DNA of 22,258 nucleotides, from the NCBI GenBank assembly GCA_018398765.1, contig JAHBMJ010002131.1, forward strand, positions 1 through 22,258. The letters run 5' to 3'. The position numbers and the translations under genes are program-made. Positions 8,601 to 15,267 of this stretch are shown here, in pieces (position 1 is the stretch's first letter; each line of letters starts with the position of its first letter). The DNA comes from Chromera velia. Its lineage: Eukaryota > Sar > Chromeraceae. Under the pieces are notes generated by a model that saw only the letters and a list, made by a program, of their open reading frames with translations, had not been told where the DNA came from and made no database searches.

Positions 8601-9679
8601 GTTTACTTGTTTTGTTACGGGAGTTTGGTTGCTACTTTTTTTGACTCAAAGGGACTCAGGCTGCACAAAGAATCATCAACAGTGGTGTGTTCCCCGCATT
8701 GGCGACGAAACTTTCTGCTGCTGCTTTTTTCATCCAAGACGCGTCATCATGTCTGGGCACCTCTCCAGCAAGGTCACATGAGGTGATCAGCGATGAGAGT
8801 ATGAAGAGTTCTATCGCATCTGATCAAGAGGTGAATTTGATGCATGCGTCTGACTTTTATTACGTCCAGCCTGAGCTCTGGCTGCAACTCTCACGTGAAG
8901 CCTGTATCTCCTTGTTCCTTTTTTGATTATTATCTTTTCTCTTCCTTTGACTTTGTTGGCTGTCAATTATCTTTCTCCCTCTACAAATTTTGTGACAAAT
9001 TACAAAACTTTCTTCATCTTTCCTTCAGGCATTCTTGTTGACAGAGGCATCAACAGAGGCAAGTTCAAAAACCGCAAAGGAGCGTCGACAAAAGCGACGT
9101 ATCGTCCGGGCCCGCATTTGCAAACAGGTCAGTAGAGACCAGCTTTTTAATACATGGTGCTGACGTTTGGTTAAAGTTTTGGAGATGTGACGGTCACGAG
9201 GTGCGTGGCGCGGAGGGAGGAGGAGGGGCCTTGGCCCTTGGGGCCCAAGTTGGGGGGGCGCAGTGGAGGGCGTTGGGAGGGGAAAAGTTGTTAGGGATGT
9301 ATTTGGGCAGGAGGTTTGGCGTGGGTGCCACTGGATGGGGACGTGCGTGGAAAGTGAGGTAGGATAGGGATGGATTTGAGTTGGTTTGAAGGATGTTGGT
9401 GACTGGCAGTGCGTTAGGTTTCTGTGGTGGCTGCTATTTTTATGTATGAGAGTGTTACGGCAGTGTGTGGCATGATTGCTAGCCTCTCCATTTTTATTCT
9501 TTTTTTTCACCCAATTTGTCGTCATTTGACAAAAAGTGTGCTTGCAGACCAAAAAGAGCATCAAAAAGACAAAAAATGAGAAACTGCGGAGATTCTACAT
9601 GCAAAAAGAGAGAGAGAAGCGGAAGCTTCTCTTCAAGCGCCTGAGGGATGCAGCCAAGCGAATGAAGCAGCTGCGATGA
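595..9679 (+). CDS. UNC93-like multi-pass membrane protein (MFS/DUF895), multi-exon gene
   Basis: Proposed exons: 595-692 (tentative start, hydrophilic Ser/Glu-rich), 864-2277 (TM1-6), 2968-3023 (tentative loop), 3387 or 3400-3567 (TM7-8), 8266-8418 (TM9), 8651-8830, 9029-9127 and 9548-9679 (stop TGA 9677-9679). Family features seen directly are RKNVVYLSVCFFLLF then LQSS in TM1, the TM2 pattern LAVLYLTFAVVSLFSPGIV, the signature GIGAAIIWTAQGSYVGL in TM4, and YNGVFFLIFQ in TM5. Joining 692 to 864, 2277 to 2968, 3567 to 8266 and the last exons keeps phase. UNC93 proteins are polytopic and known for trafficking or channel-regulating roles in animals; transport activity is unproven. Three frame changes inside 864-2277 mean either sequence errors, unusual splicing or decay. 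TM10-12 are not securely found. The large intron 3568-8265 holds another gene. Confidence 0.65.
864..2277 (+). CDS. UNC93-like N-terminal exon block (TM1-TM6), three frame changes
   Basis: TM1 and TM2 are read in the frame of 874 up to about 1060, where SPGIVNGLS precedes a loop. TM3 (CMVVGVLPYVAVMF) and TM4 (GVGIGAAIIWTAQGSYV) lie in the frame of 891, which runs through a long acidic Ser/Gly/Asp-rich loop to 1730. YNGVFFLIFQF at about 2068-2100 is again in the first frame. SRLVMATVLMKY and the next TM (FFGIYGGIAAFLLFLFACV) are in the frame of 2052. Gapless comparison with the family pattern FFLIFQSS..GNLISSL suggests that FLIFQF and SRDSRLVM are contiguous, with one T missing from the run at 2098-2100. 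The first break is near a GGGGG run at 1064-1068, also fitting one missing base. The block ends at a GTCAGT donor (2278). A 3' splice site at 2097 (TTTTTCAG) is an alternative reading of the last break. Confidence 0.6.
2281..2715. repeat. TTTC-type microsatellite in intron
   Basis: About 430 bp of nearly pure pyrimidine, mostly TTTC units interrupted by TCCTC, TTCG, ATTC and TTTG variants, begins three bases after the proposed donor at 2278. Long open frames on both strands here (poly Phe/Leu/Ser or Lys/Glu/Arg) are artefacts of the repeat. It serves as the body of the intron between 2277 and the next UNC93 exon; a homopurine-homopyrimidine tract of this size can form triplex DNA in principle. 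Confidence 0.95.
2968..3023 (+). CDS. Tentative small exon of UNC93-like gene (loop between TM6 and TM7)
   Basis: A strong acceptor (TTCCTTCCGTTTTGCAG, ending 2967) precedes 56 nt that end at a GTTAGT donor (3024). Joined to the exon ending at 2277 it reads S-VSMHNMPVHGPDCQTDLP with no stop, consistent with a hydrophilic loop between TM6 and TM7. It ends in phase 0. The next exon is in phase only if its acceptor is the AAG at 3397-3399 rather than the better-looking GGCAG at 3386. Family similarity is nil because the loop is variable, so the call rests on splice motifs and phase. Confidence 0.4.
3387..3567 (+). CDS. UNC93-like exon, TM7 and TM8
   Basis: After CTTGTCGGCAG (ends 3386) the frame reads LFQKDKRMAMLIPLLFVNGW and then a second hydrophobic segment, MGAVGAAFYATNSAASRLY, before a GTCAGT donor at 3568 (phase 0). 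The order basic loop, TM7 with internal NGW, FFTGN, TM8 ending in LY corresponds to the UNC93 pattern ending LLYGKLSQYTGR. The missing GYL... continuation is found at 8266, so this exon joins across 4.7 kb. If phase is to be kept with the small exon at 2968, the exon would start at 3400 (DKRMAML). Confidence 0.65.
3585..3655. repeat. CCCT/CTAT/TG microsatellite
   Basis: Consecutive CCCT, CTAT, CT and TG dinucleotide runs just inside the large intron; simple-sequence DNA with no coding support. Confidence 0.85.
3928..8022 (+). CDS. Nested Cys-rich protein with sushi/CCP domain (multi-exon, unrecognised gene)
   Basis: Candidate exons: 3928-3989 (tentative, LPPPENFYL), one ending at 4520 (start uncertain, CWGPSCPFKSASKGQ), 4582-4631, 5102-5177, 5468-5544, 5871-5981, 6308-6375, and a last exon 7910-8022 ending TAA (8020-8022). 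From the exon ending at 4520 onward every junction keeps phase (0/0, 2/1, 0/0, 2/1, 2/1, 1/2) and no internal stop appears. The donors are GTGAGT at 4521, 4632 and 5545, GTGAAA at 5178, and GTCAGT at 5982 and 6376. The product is rich in Cys and Gly/Pro. Exons 5871-6375 form a four-Cys sushi unit, and the preceding exons look like a second, degenerate one (IRCQ, VQCRSG, LTCM). Sushi domains are extracellular binding modules. No start or signal peptide is identified. The gene would lie wholly inside an intron of the UNC93-like gene, same strand. Confidence 0.45.
4643..4735. repeat. TC and TCTG microsatellite
   Basis: A TC run followed by TCTG/TGTC repeats lies within the intron that begins at the GTGAGT donor at 4632. 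Apparent ORFs on the minus strand (RQTDRQTDR) derive from it. The surrounding 4640-5100 contains no supported exon. Confidence 0.9.
4967..5032. repeat. 33-bp tandem duplication
   Basis: Two adjacent copies of a 33-bp unit starting GACATGCACAGATGATAAAT (4967-4999 and 5000-5032) appear identical. The unit lies in an intron of the nested gene. A unit length divisible by three is noted, but there is no sign that it is translated. Confidence 0.9.
5229..5330. repeat. CT/CCTT-rich low-complexity tract
   Basis: Pyrimidine-rich run with C homopolymers in the intron between exons 5102-5177 and 5468-5544. Minus-strand ORFs over it are repeat artefacts. Confidence 0.8.
5871..6375 (+). CDS. Sushi (CCP) domain exon pair of the nested gene
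   Basis: Exon 5871-5981 follows CCTCATGCAG. It begins (after one base completing Lys) with CPPPDLGPEFAPSGF and contains TMGCPSRF. It ends at GTCAGT (5982) with two bases over. Using the second AG of CACAGAG (acceptor ending 6307), exon 6308-6375 continues in phase with DPEGRTSLCINGTWT and LKCY, ending at GTCAGT (6376). The joined unit of about 60 residues has the CCP spacing: Cys1 before PPPD, Cys2 in MGC, Cys3 in SLC, the conserved Trp of NGTWT, and Cys4 in LKC. This is the firmest domain call in the nested gene and argues for a secreted or cell-surface product. Confidence 0.6.
5982..6048. repeat. TCAG/TCTG tandem repeat starting at a splice donor
   Basis: The donor GTCAGT at 5982 is the first of a run of GTCAGTCAGTCAG-type units interrupted by TTGG and TGTC. 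Several overlapping copies of the GTCAGT hexamer are present, so the donor is embedded in, and may have been amplified with, a microsatellite. Confidence 0.85.
6369..8043. repeat. 67-bp minisatellite, 25 units, each carrying donor, pyrimidine tract and acceptor
   Basis: Units start at 6369, 6436, 6503 and so on every 67 bp to 7977, giving 25 copies. They appear essentially identical apart from the first boundary, one TTGAATC variant near 6479 and the last two units. Each unit reads GTCTACA, then GTCAGTGG (donor-like), TTTAATC (branch-like), a CTCTTTTCTTTTTAG pyrimidine tract with acceptor, and then the next GTCTACA. A unit is thus a 60-nt intron-like block plus 7 nt. In units 24 and 25 the acceptor AG is GG (7975-7976 and 8042-8043), so the last usable AG is at 7909. 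The first donor is the end of the sushi exon. Confidence 0.95.
8266..8418 (+). CDS. UNC93-like exon, TM9
   Basis: The exon is 153 nt (51 codons), phase 0 at both ends, between CACAATGCAG and GTCGGT. It starts GYLIFKNCAGRF, matching the conserved cytoplasmic loop after TM8 (LYG...GR). It then has a membrane segment SVLLFASVVQIIAVLSRCLI and an acidic/Trp-containing end (FRWEDASSSWEE). It is the natural continuation of the exon ending at 3567. Confidence 0.65.
8651..8830 (+). CDS. Probable UNC93-like exon around the TQ...AAF region
   Basis: The frame of 8687 reads GTQAAQRIINSGVFPAL and then LSAAAFFIQDASSCLG, resembling the UNC93 pattern TQ..A..G.LF....AAF......LG. It continues hydrophilic (SHEVISDESMKSS) to a GTGAAT donor at 8831 in phase 0. 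The start is uncertain: AAG at 8648-8650 or CAG at 8657-8659 could be the acceptor. The preceding sequence in the same frame (8561-8641, VTAWVGLLVLLREFGCYFF) looks like the missing TM10 but is cut by TGA at 8642 after a run of seven T. Confidence 0.45.
9029..9679 (+). CDS. Last two exons: very basic C-terminal tail of the gene
   Basis: Exon 9029-9127 (99 nt, acceptor CATCTTTCCTTCAG, donor GTCAGT) reads AFLLTEASTEASS and then an Arg/Lys-rich stretch. Exon 9548-9679 follows TGTGCTTGCAG and encodes TKKSIKKTKNEKLRRFYMQK, more basic helix, and MKQLR-stop (TGA 9677-9679). Both junctions are phase 0 and agree with the exon ending at 8830. The tail (76 residues) is probably an amphipathic or coiled-coil helix with no membrane segment, unlike typical UNC93 C-termini that finish with two more TM helices. 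It could belong to a separate gene; only phase and proximity link it. Confidence 0.5.
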
Positions 9680-10957
9680 GCCTGTGAGATCCATATGGGG
9701 AGAGCTGAAAAAAGGTCAGCCAGCACTGACTCACAGATCAAGATGAGAAGGGCATCCAAGTTGAACCCCACACACCTGGCAACCCGTGTGCGCGCTGCTC
9801 CGCTCTTCGGGATGATTTCTTTTCATTAGCTGCTCTTGATGGTGATTCTGAAAGAGCTTGACTACGAAAAGAAACAGTTGATGACACCAGCTTATCGCGC
9901 CCGACTGTCTGCCTGCAACGCAAAGCCATGGTCTCTTGCCTGACAGTGTCGTGAGGTGTGGCATCCTTTCGAGTCTTTTTCTGTTGTCGCTCAAGTCATG
10001 GGTTCAGGCTTGATTCCCAAAGCTACGTACATGAGTTGCTTGGGCTGCATACTTCTGTATGCAGGTGCTGGGTGGCCTAGTAGGCGGCTAGGCCTCTCAA
10101 GACCGGCTAGTTGGTCGATGCTCAGTAAGCAAGAATAACCGAAGAGGGGGGTGAAGGGGGGCCCGGACAAGGGTTCAAGAGAGGGTGCGGTTGCAGGCAG
10201 AATGGAGTCTCACGGTTAAACGTACAGAGCATGCATGCCTTCAGAAAGCTTTGCGAGCCTCCGAGTCGAACATCTCACGGTCACGGCCTGACTGGCTGAA
10301 ACTCGGAAAAGGGGTGCAACCTGAAGCCAAGAGCCTGCGTGCAGTTTCTTTGACCACTCAAAGTCAGGGAACGGGGGGGGATGCAGGAAAGTCGACACCG
10401 TTTTGGGCATCAAAAGAGGGTGGACATATGTTTCGGCATTTAACGACATATTTGACGATCATGTTCATGGGTCTTTGTCGTAATTCTTGTGCATGTGCTT
10501 GTTATCCCTTTTGTATCTCCATTGTTTTCTGTAGACAAACGCGCACTAAAAAGTGCCTTGCCTAGTGCCTTGCACCGTTGCACCCACTTGGGTTGGCGAC
10601 CTATATCGAGGGTCCGGATAGAATTTAAATGAAATCGGATCACCCCTTTCACAAAACTACAGTCCTTCTTCCTAACTAAAAATCATAGTGGATTTTAAAT
10701 AAGTGCCCCTCAAGTTAATTTTATAATCGATTCTTGCAAAATGACTATATAATGACAGATTGATCTTGACAGTCAAAGAGACATAAAAAAACCTGTTTGT
10801 AAAGTCAATCACTGAAGCTCCGTAGTCAAACTTCTGAATCAGCCGTTGACTGAGAGGTTGACCTGCACATTCAGTGTCTGGAACAAGAATATGAAAAGAG
10901 AATGAATCAAAAAGCATTTCACCCTACTCCCTATGCAGTCTCGTCAATACCACGGCT
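9680..10957. other. No supported gene; unique-looking intergenic DNA with structured segment
   Basis: ORFs here are short, overlap on several strands and lack splice or family support. The only notable structure is the hairpin cluster at 10036-10132 and a G-run/purine segment near 10143-10165. Nothing else is called. Confidence 0.4.
10036..10132 (+). ncRNA. tRNA-like / cloverleaf hairpin cluster, possible SINE head
   Basis: Three hairpins lie between outer arms TTGCTT (10036-10041) and AAGCAA (10127-10132). They are CTGCATAC/GTATGCAG with a 4-nt loop (10045-10064), GGCCTAG/CTAGGCC with a 7-nt loop (10074-10094), and GACC/GGTC (10101-10114). TGGCCTAGTAGG at 10073-10084 fits the pol III A-box consensus TRGCNNAGYNGG, and GGTCGATGC at about 10113-10121 is a weak B-box-like string. 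A normal tRNA cannot be drawn, so a degenerate tRNA or tRNA-derived SINE is the most that can be said; chance palindromes remain possible. Confidence 0.25.
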
Positions 10958-11003
10958 TATATGGGGCGGCGCAGTAAACATTTTTGGCCATGGCGTGGCC
11001 AAA
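10958..11003 (+). repeat. 46-bp dispersed repeat, left copy of an inverted pair
   Basis: GGGGCGGCGCAGTAAACATT, TTTGGCC and GGCGTGGCCAAA occur here. The reverse complement recurs at 12681-12726 with two C/T differences over about 41 bp. The end is nearly self-palindromic (GGCCATGGCGTGGCC). A partial third copy (TTTGGCCACGG) lies at 11039-11049. Confidence 0.8.
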
Positions 11004-11299
11004 CCTGTCTTGACCCCCCCCCCCCTTTTCTTATTTAATTTGGCCACGGTCGCGAAATACGCGCCCCCCACCCAAAAGTGGTGTTTTTTGGGCTTTTTCC
11101 CATCAGTCTGAACAAAATTAATTTGGGGGGGGGCTCGAGGTTCAACATTTTTCCACTACTTTTTCGGTATCAAAGCTCACAGGTGGGCTACACCCGAGAT
11201 TCTTTTCAGGCTCACAACGGAAGAAAGTGGTGACAATTTACTATTGGAGGAGCACAGGTGTGTTCAAATATACTGTAAGATCACCATAGATACTTTCAG

Positions 11300-11686
11300 C
11301 TTCAAGGCAAGTCGGTGTTCAGTAGTTCTCCGCGGTCCAGACTGCTTTTCCGAGCCTGTCCGTTCATTCTTCTATACCGTCTCGTCAGCCGTCTCCGCTC
11401 TTTTTTCTCACTGAAGATTGTGAAGGTAAGTCTACAATGCTCCGGGCTGCGGTCTTTCTGCATAGATGTTGTTCTCACATATTCAACATCATGACTGCAG
11501 GGTACCTTCACGGCGGGGGAGGTCATAACGACCCCCATCGCCTCAAGAAAATGGAGACTGGAACTGGACCCCGTGCTGGACTCTCGTCTCCAACGTCCTC
11601 GCTCTCCACTCTGCAACGTTGGTCTCAGTGACTCACCTCCACGTGCCCATTCACACATAGTTAACGTCTGTTTATGCATTTGCTAA
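11300..11686 (+). CDS. Possible two-exon coding segment, unrecognised
   Basis: An acceptor-like TACTTTCAG (ends 11299) opens a frame containing RACPFILLYRLVSRLRSFF and ending LKIVK at a consensus GTAAGT donor (11426). A 75-nt intron ends CATGACTGCAG (11500). The next exon continues in phase 0 with GTFTAGEVITTPIASRKWRL, LELDPVLDSRLQRPRSP and runs to TAA at 11684-11686. The splice signals are the best in this part of the window, but no start codon or family is seen. It lies between the two arms of the 46-bp inverted repeat and could belong to a mobile element. Confidence 0.3.
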
Positions 11687-12680
11687 GCTGTTCGCATCGA
11701 GCCTTTCTCAAATCGCCGCTGCTGCTTTGTGTAAAAGCCTGTCTCTTCTATCCTACGCTCTCAGCCTGCGCTCCTCAACTGAGGAGCTGTCAACCCATCT
11801 GCCCAGAGCTCTCCCCTACCTGAATGCAGCTCGTCCCACTACAATTCATCGCCCGTGTGGGCATCTATCTTCATGCAGGTGCCTCTAGGTCTTTCTCAGA
11901 CTGGCGAGCGGATGACATTGTACCTCTGGAGGTTTTTTTCTTATTGTCTCCTCAAGGTGTTCGCAACTTTTCCCTCCTTTTCTTTCTTTCCTCTGCTCTC
12001 TTTCTTTGGCTTTGCACCTTGTTGTTACCTGGCCTCCATCTGGCTTGCTGTTTCCCTGCTCCTCTGCTACCTAACTGTCCGTCTCCCTTCCCGCTCATTT
12101 GTGAGCTCCCCCGCCAACTGATTGGCCGCCCTTTTGCATCAATCTGTTTATATCTGTTTGTCTCCCTGCCTGTTTAGCCTGTTGCCTCTCTGGCTGCCTG
12201 CCTGCCTCCTGCTTGTCTTTCTGCAGGTTGTCTTTTTGCCCGTCTCAGACTCAGAGTCTCCGTTCGCGTGCAGCTTAGCCTGCCTGCCCGCTGTCTGCCT
12301 GCCCGTCTATCTGCCTTGCCTGTTCACCTGGCTGCATGCTGCCTGCCAGTGCCTCCTGCCTTCCTGCTTGCCTGCCTGCCCGCCTTCCTGCTGTCTGCCT
12401 GCTTGCCCGCGACCGCCTGCTTGCTGCCTTCCTCTTGCCGAGTCATCGGTTTCAAGCTGCGTGACCTCTCGCCGGTGTCATGGTTTCCGCTTTGTGAAGC
12501 TATGATCGTTGTCTCAGAAGTCGTGGTATTCAAGAGCTTGTTCAGAACCTTGATGCTGGCTGGCAAGGCTGCTTAGTCTGGCTGTACAACGGCTCTGTAT
12601 GACTTGCTAAATGACTTATGACATGAGTTCACTGTTGTGTCAAGTCAGTTTTTGATTTCGCCATGCCCCCCTTTAGCCNA
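11687..12680. other. CT/CTGC-rich low complexity, no supported gene
   Basis: The region is dominated by pyrimidine runs and CTGCCTGC-type repeats (about 12170-12430). Open frames here are Leu/Pro/Cys-rich by-products of the repeat. A short segment 11880-11930 (SFSDWRADDIVPLE) follows a good acceptor (ATCTTCATGCAG) but has only a weak donor. Confidence 0.5.
12679..12679. other. Ambiguous base (n)
   Basis: The single undetermined base in the window lies two bases from the edge of the right copy of the dispersed repeat, suggesting that reads from different copies disagreed there. Confidence 0.95.
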
Positions 12681-12726
12681 TTTGGCCACGCCGTGGCCAA
12701 AAATGTTTACTACGCCGCCCCTATAT
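12681..12726 (-). repeat. 46-bp dispersed repeat, right copy in inverted orientation
   Basis: It is the reverse complement of 10958-11003 apart from two transitions and the outer AT bases. It begins TTTGGCCACGCCGTGGCCAA, which is itself almost a perfect palindrome. It lies immediately upstream of a copia integrase-like fragment. Confidence 0.8.
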
Positions 12727-12785
12727 GTTCTTACCAAAGGGTTTGTCATCTTGGTAGCTAGAGTTGCTACAATATTGGGGGTTAA

Positions 12786-13022
12786 TTGCATGCTCATTCC
12801 CATCTGAACATAGCTGTGGAAAGACTTACGCCTGTTGGAAAAGGGGTACAACACGAGAAAAGAACTCGTAATACTGTGCCTGTGGGTATGGACAGTAATA
12901 CTTTTATGATGCTGGATGCCTTTTTGACTACCGCTGGTCAAGAATCCCTTTGGATGCAAAACTGGTTATCATCTGCTGCTTTTCTTCAAGCCTTAACGCA
13001 AACGAGGCGCACGGCTTGTTGA
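12786..13022 (+). pseudogene. Copia-type integrase-like fragment
   Basis: The open frame contains HLNIAVERLTP and then MMLDAFLTTAG..SLWMQNWLSSAAFLQALTQT. This matches the copia integrase layout after the catalytic Glu: ER-N followed by M...L..AG....W...W..AA.L.N...T. It ends at TGA (13020-13022). The upstream DDE catalytic segment is absent from the window, so this is a 5'-truncated remnant. The same frame continues downstream through a stop-containing Lys/Arg/Glu-rich linker to about 13320. The call is by pattern only. Confidence 0.4.
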
Positions 13023-13322
13023 CAGAGCCAGACCCGAAGAGAAAGCCGAAAAAGAAATGAAAAAAAATGAAAAAGAAAAAAGAATAAACGAGCAAAAGAG
13101 AGAGCGGTTTCGAGGGAGCGACAAGAGGCAGCTAGAGGAAAGGGAAGAGGAGAAGAGATTGTCATTGATGAAGAAGGAAACGAGATGGAAGAGGGAGACC
13201 AGTCAGACAGTGAAGAGAGAAGAAGACAAATAATGGAAGAAGATGAAAGAAGAGAAAACGAAGAAAGAGAAAGGAGGGAAGCAGAGGCTCTTCCTGGATG
13301 GGAGGAAGATGGAGTGAATTAG
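13023..13322 (+). other. A-rich Lys/Arg/Glu linker, stop-containing
   Basis: The frame of the preceding fragment continues with highly charged sequence (GEEIVIDEEGNEMEEGDQSD) interrupted by stops near 13068 and at 13320 (TAG). It is purine-rich and low in complexity. It could be the integrase-RT linker of the decayed copia element or a host acidic segment; it has no domain. Confidence 0.35.
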
Positions 13323-14306
13323 AAGTTCTTTAAAAAGCAAACGGAGGCATTCTATTCTATTTTGAGAGCTTATTTTAAGACTTATGATGAACTGAAAAGG
13401 CAGAGGGAAAAGCGGCCACTCTTGGGAGGGTTGGCAGAAAAAGAAGGACCAGGCGTCTTCAGAGTCAATCCAAAGGCGGAACTCTTCCAGAAGTCTGCGG
13501 CATGGTGTCATGCTCCGAACCTTGGGAATGCCTTGGTGAAAAAAGTAGACTGGGATGGAGGTGAGTCTGTCCCGCTTTCTCCGTGGGAGGATACACTGAA
13601 GAATCTCGTCAAAGTCCTTGGGCCGCTGCTTGACCTCAAGAAGAACCCCCCCGCACCTCTCATAGATTTTAAGAACCGGCTCCCGGTCTACCTGACCCAG
13701 AGAGACCAGGACGCTCCCATCCGACACATCATCAAAAAAGCTGAGGAGATCGCATACACGTCAGTCGACTTCATGAACCGATGCGCTGTTTGCATGCATT
13801 GATCGACACGGTCATACGCGGGCACACAGATCTAATTGCTTCCACAAGCGCACATGCAGACAGACACGCACATAGAAGCACAGGCATCCATTCGCACACA
13901 CATGAACACATTCCAGCCACCGTCCAGCCTGCGCCGTCACACATCGAGAGAGCATAATGAGAGAGTCGCACTATTAACATGAGTTTGTCTGTATACGCCC
14001 CAACACACACTCTGCTTGTTTGCAGGGCCCAAGCATGGGCGGCAGAAAAGGTTGTGGAGCTCGCCAGCCTCATCGAGCAGCACCGACTCGGCGCAAAAGA
14101 CCACACACACGACTTCATTGAGTTCGAATCACGGCTTGCAACGAACGAAAACAGCCCCGAGAACGTGAAGAGGAAGTTTGTGGAGCTACGCAGCGGGGTG
14201 GACACGAAATAGAGGACGACACTAGGAGGGAGGGCAGCTCCTCGAAAGCTTCAGTTTCGACAATCAGCCGGATGTGCCGTTCGTCATCTACATGAACAGG
14301 ACTGAG
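13323..14306 (+). CDS. Unrecognised multi-exon coding segment
   Basis: Exon 1 (from 13323 or later, to 13759) reads FFKKQTEAFYSILRAYFKTY, then LPVYLTQRDQDAPIRHIIKK and AEEIAY. It ends at GTCAGT (13760) with two bases over. Exon 2 follows TGCTTGTTTGCAG (ends 14025) and continues in phase with AQAWAAEKVVELASLIEQHR and FIEFESRLATNENSPENVKR to TAG at 14210-14212. A third candidate, 14238-14306 (69 nt, donor GTGCGT), reads LLESFSFDNQPDVPFVIYMN. It connects in phase only if exon 2 ends at a weak GTGGAC donor (14198) with a 40-nt intron. Composition is that of a soluble helical protein. No family is recognised; no start codon is defined. A TAG at 13320 separates it from the retroelement frame upstream. 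Confidence 0.4.
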
Positions 14307-14339
14307 GTGCGTAAGCAGGCATTGTTAAGGCACTAGCTG

Positions 14340-14725
14340 TCGGACCCAACTGGCCCCACTCCTTACATCTTGTTCCCATGCTTCGTCTCTGTCTGTCTGC
14401 CGGCATGCCTGCAATTCTATGTATCTGCCTTACTGCCGCATTCCCGGTGGCCCTTATCTATCCCAGATTGTCTACGTGCAGTCTTTATGTATACCCACGT
14501 GCTTGCTTCTCTGTGTCTTATGTCTTCCTACATCTCTCTCTCTCCGTCTGCCCACTTGCATGTGCGGACTCATCCGTCCGTCTATGGCTCCATCCGTCCG
14601 CCTGTCTGCCTCCCGTTCTGCCTGCCTGTCTCGCTGCTTTCTGTTGCTAGAGAGAAGTGAAATAGGGGGGAAATCTTCTGTCTGTTTTTCTTTATTTTGT
14701 CCTCATGCTCTTGCTCTTGGGGTAA
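14340..14725. other. CT/CTGC-rich low-complexity stretch
   Basis: Pyrimidine-rich DNA with CTGTCTGTCTG and CCGTCCGTC runs; open frames are Leu/Cys/Ser-rich artefacts. No exon can be supported. Confidence 0.6.
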
Positions 14726-14727
14726 AG

Positions 14728-15267
14728 TTCAGTCTGATCTTGTCCGTTGGTGATCGGGTTGTTGTGTCGGACCCTCGCCCCTCAGGCGTCTCCGGACAAT
14801 CGGTCTGCAGGAGGGACGCAATTTTCTGTGGGGTAGAGAGCTCGTCTGTTGTGTCCATGTTGATTAAGACAGACAGTGGGAAAGGGTGGAGGTCTCTTTG
14901 TATTTATCCGAGTGCTGTGTCTTTGAAGTCTTGGTATGGTCTTGATGTGTCTGGTGACTTGTTGTATGATGACGACAAGAGAAAAGAGCTTGTCGATGAT
15001 GAGTTGGATCGTTTATCCAATTTCCCTCTCAATGATAAGGATGAGATCGATGTTTCTGCAGAAGGGAGCGACCTTCCTGAAGCTGTCCTTTCTTCTTCTC
15101 GAGCGCAAGCTCACCTTCCCCAGCAGGTGACCCAGGCGGCCGTGAGGCAACTGGAGAGGGCCCTTGCGGGTGAGCCCAATGCATCTGTGCAACGCGTGGA
15201 CTCATATAGGCGCCGATTTATCGGCACTAACTTCGGGATCAGTGTAAATGGCATATTGAAGGCTTAA
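14728..15267 (+). pseudogene. ORF remnant, possibly retroelement-derived
   Basis: The useful part of a long open frame starts near 14728 (VGDRVVVSDPRPSGVSGQS). It continues with AIFCGVESSSVVSMLIKTDS, an acidic segment (DDDKRKELVDDELDRLSNF), and ends at TAA 15265-15267. The first part has the feel of a copia integrase C-terminal segment, as it precedes an RT-linker ORF by 350 bp, but no motif is diagnostic. Its last 24 codons lie inside the inverted-repeat element at 15194-15420, so the original C-terminus has been replaced. Confidence 0.3.

Noticed and set aside
9025-9564. 179-codon minus-strand ORF opposite the last UNC93 intron
   Set aside because: It overlaps two phase-consistent plus-strand exons and is Pro/Thr/His-rich from the complement of a G/T-rich intron; no domain seen.
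12122-12505. Plus-strand Leu/Pro/Cys-rich ORF
   Set aside because: It follows the CTGCCTGC repeat; composition is repeat-driven and no homology or splice pattern is apparent.
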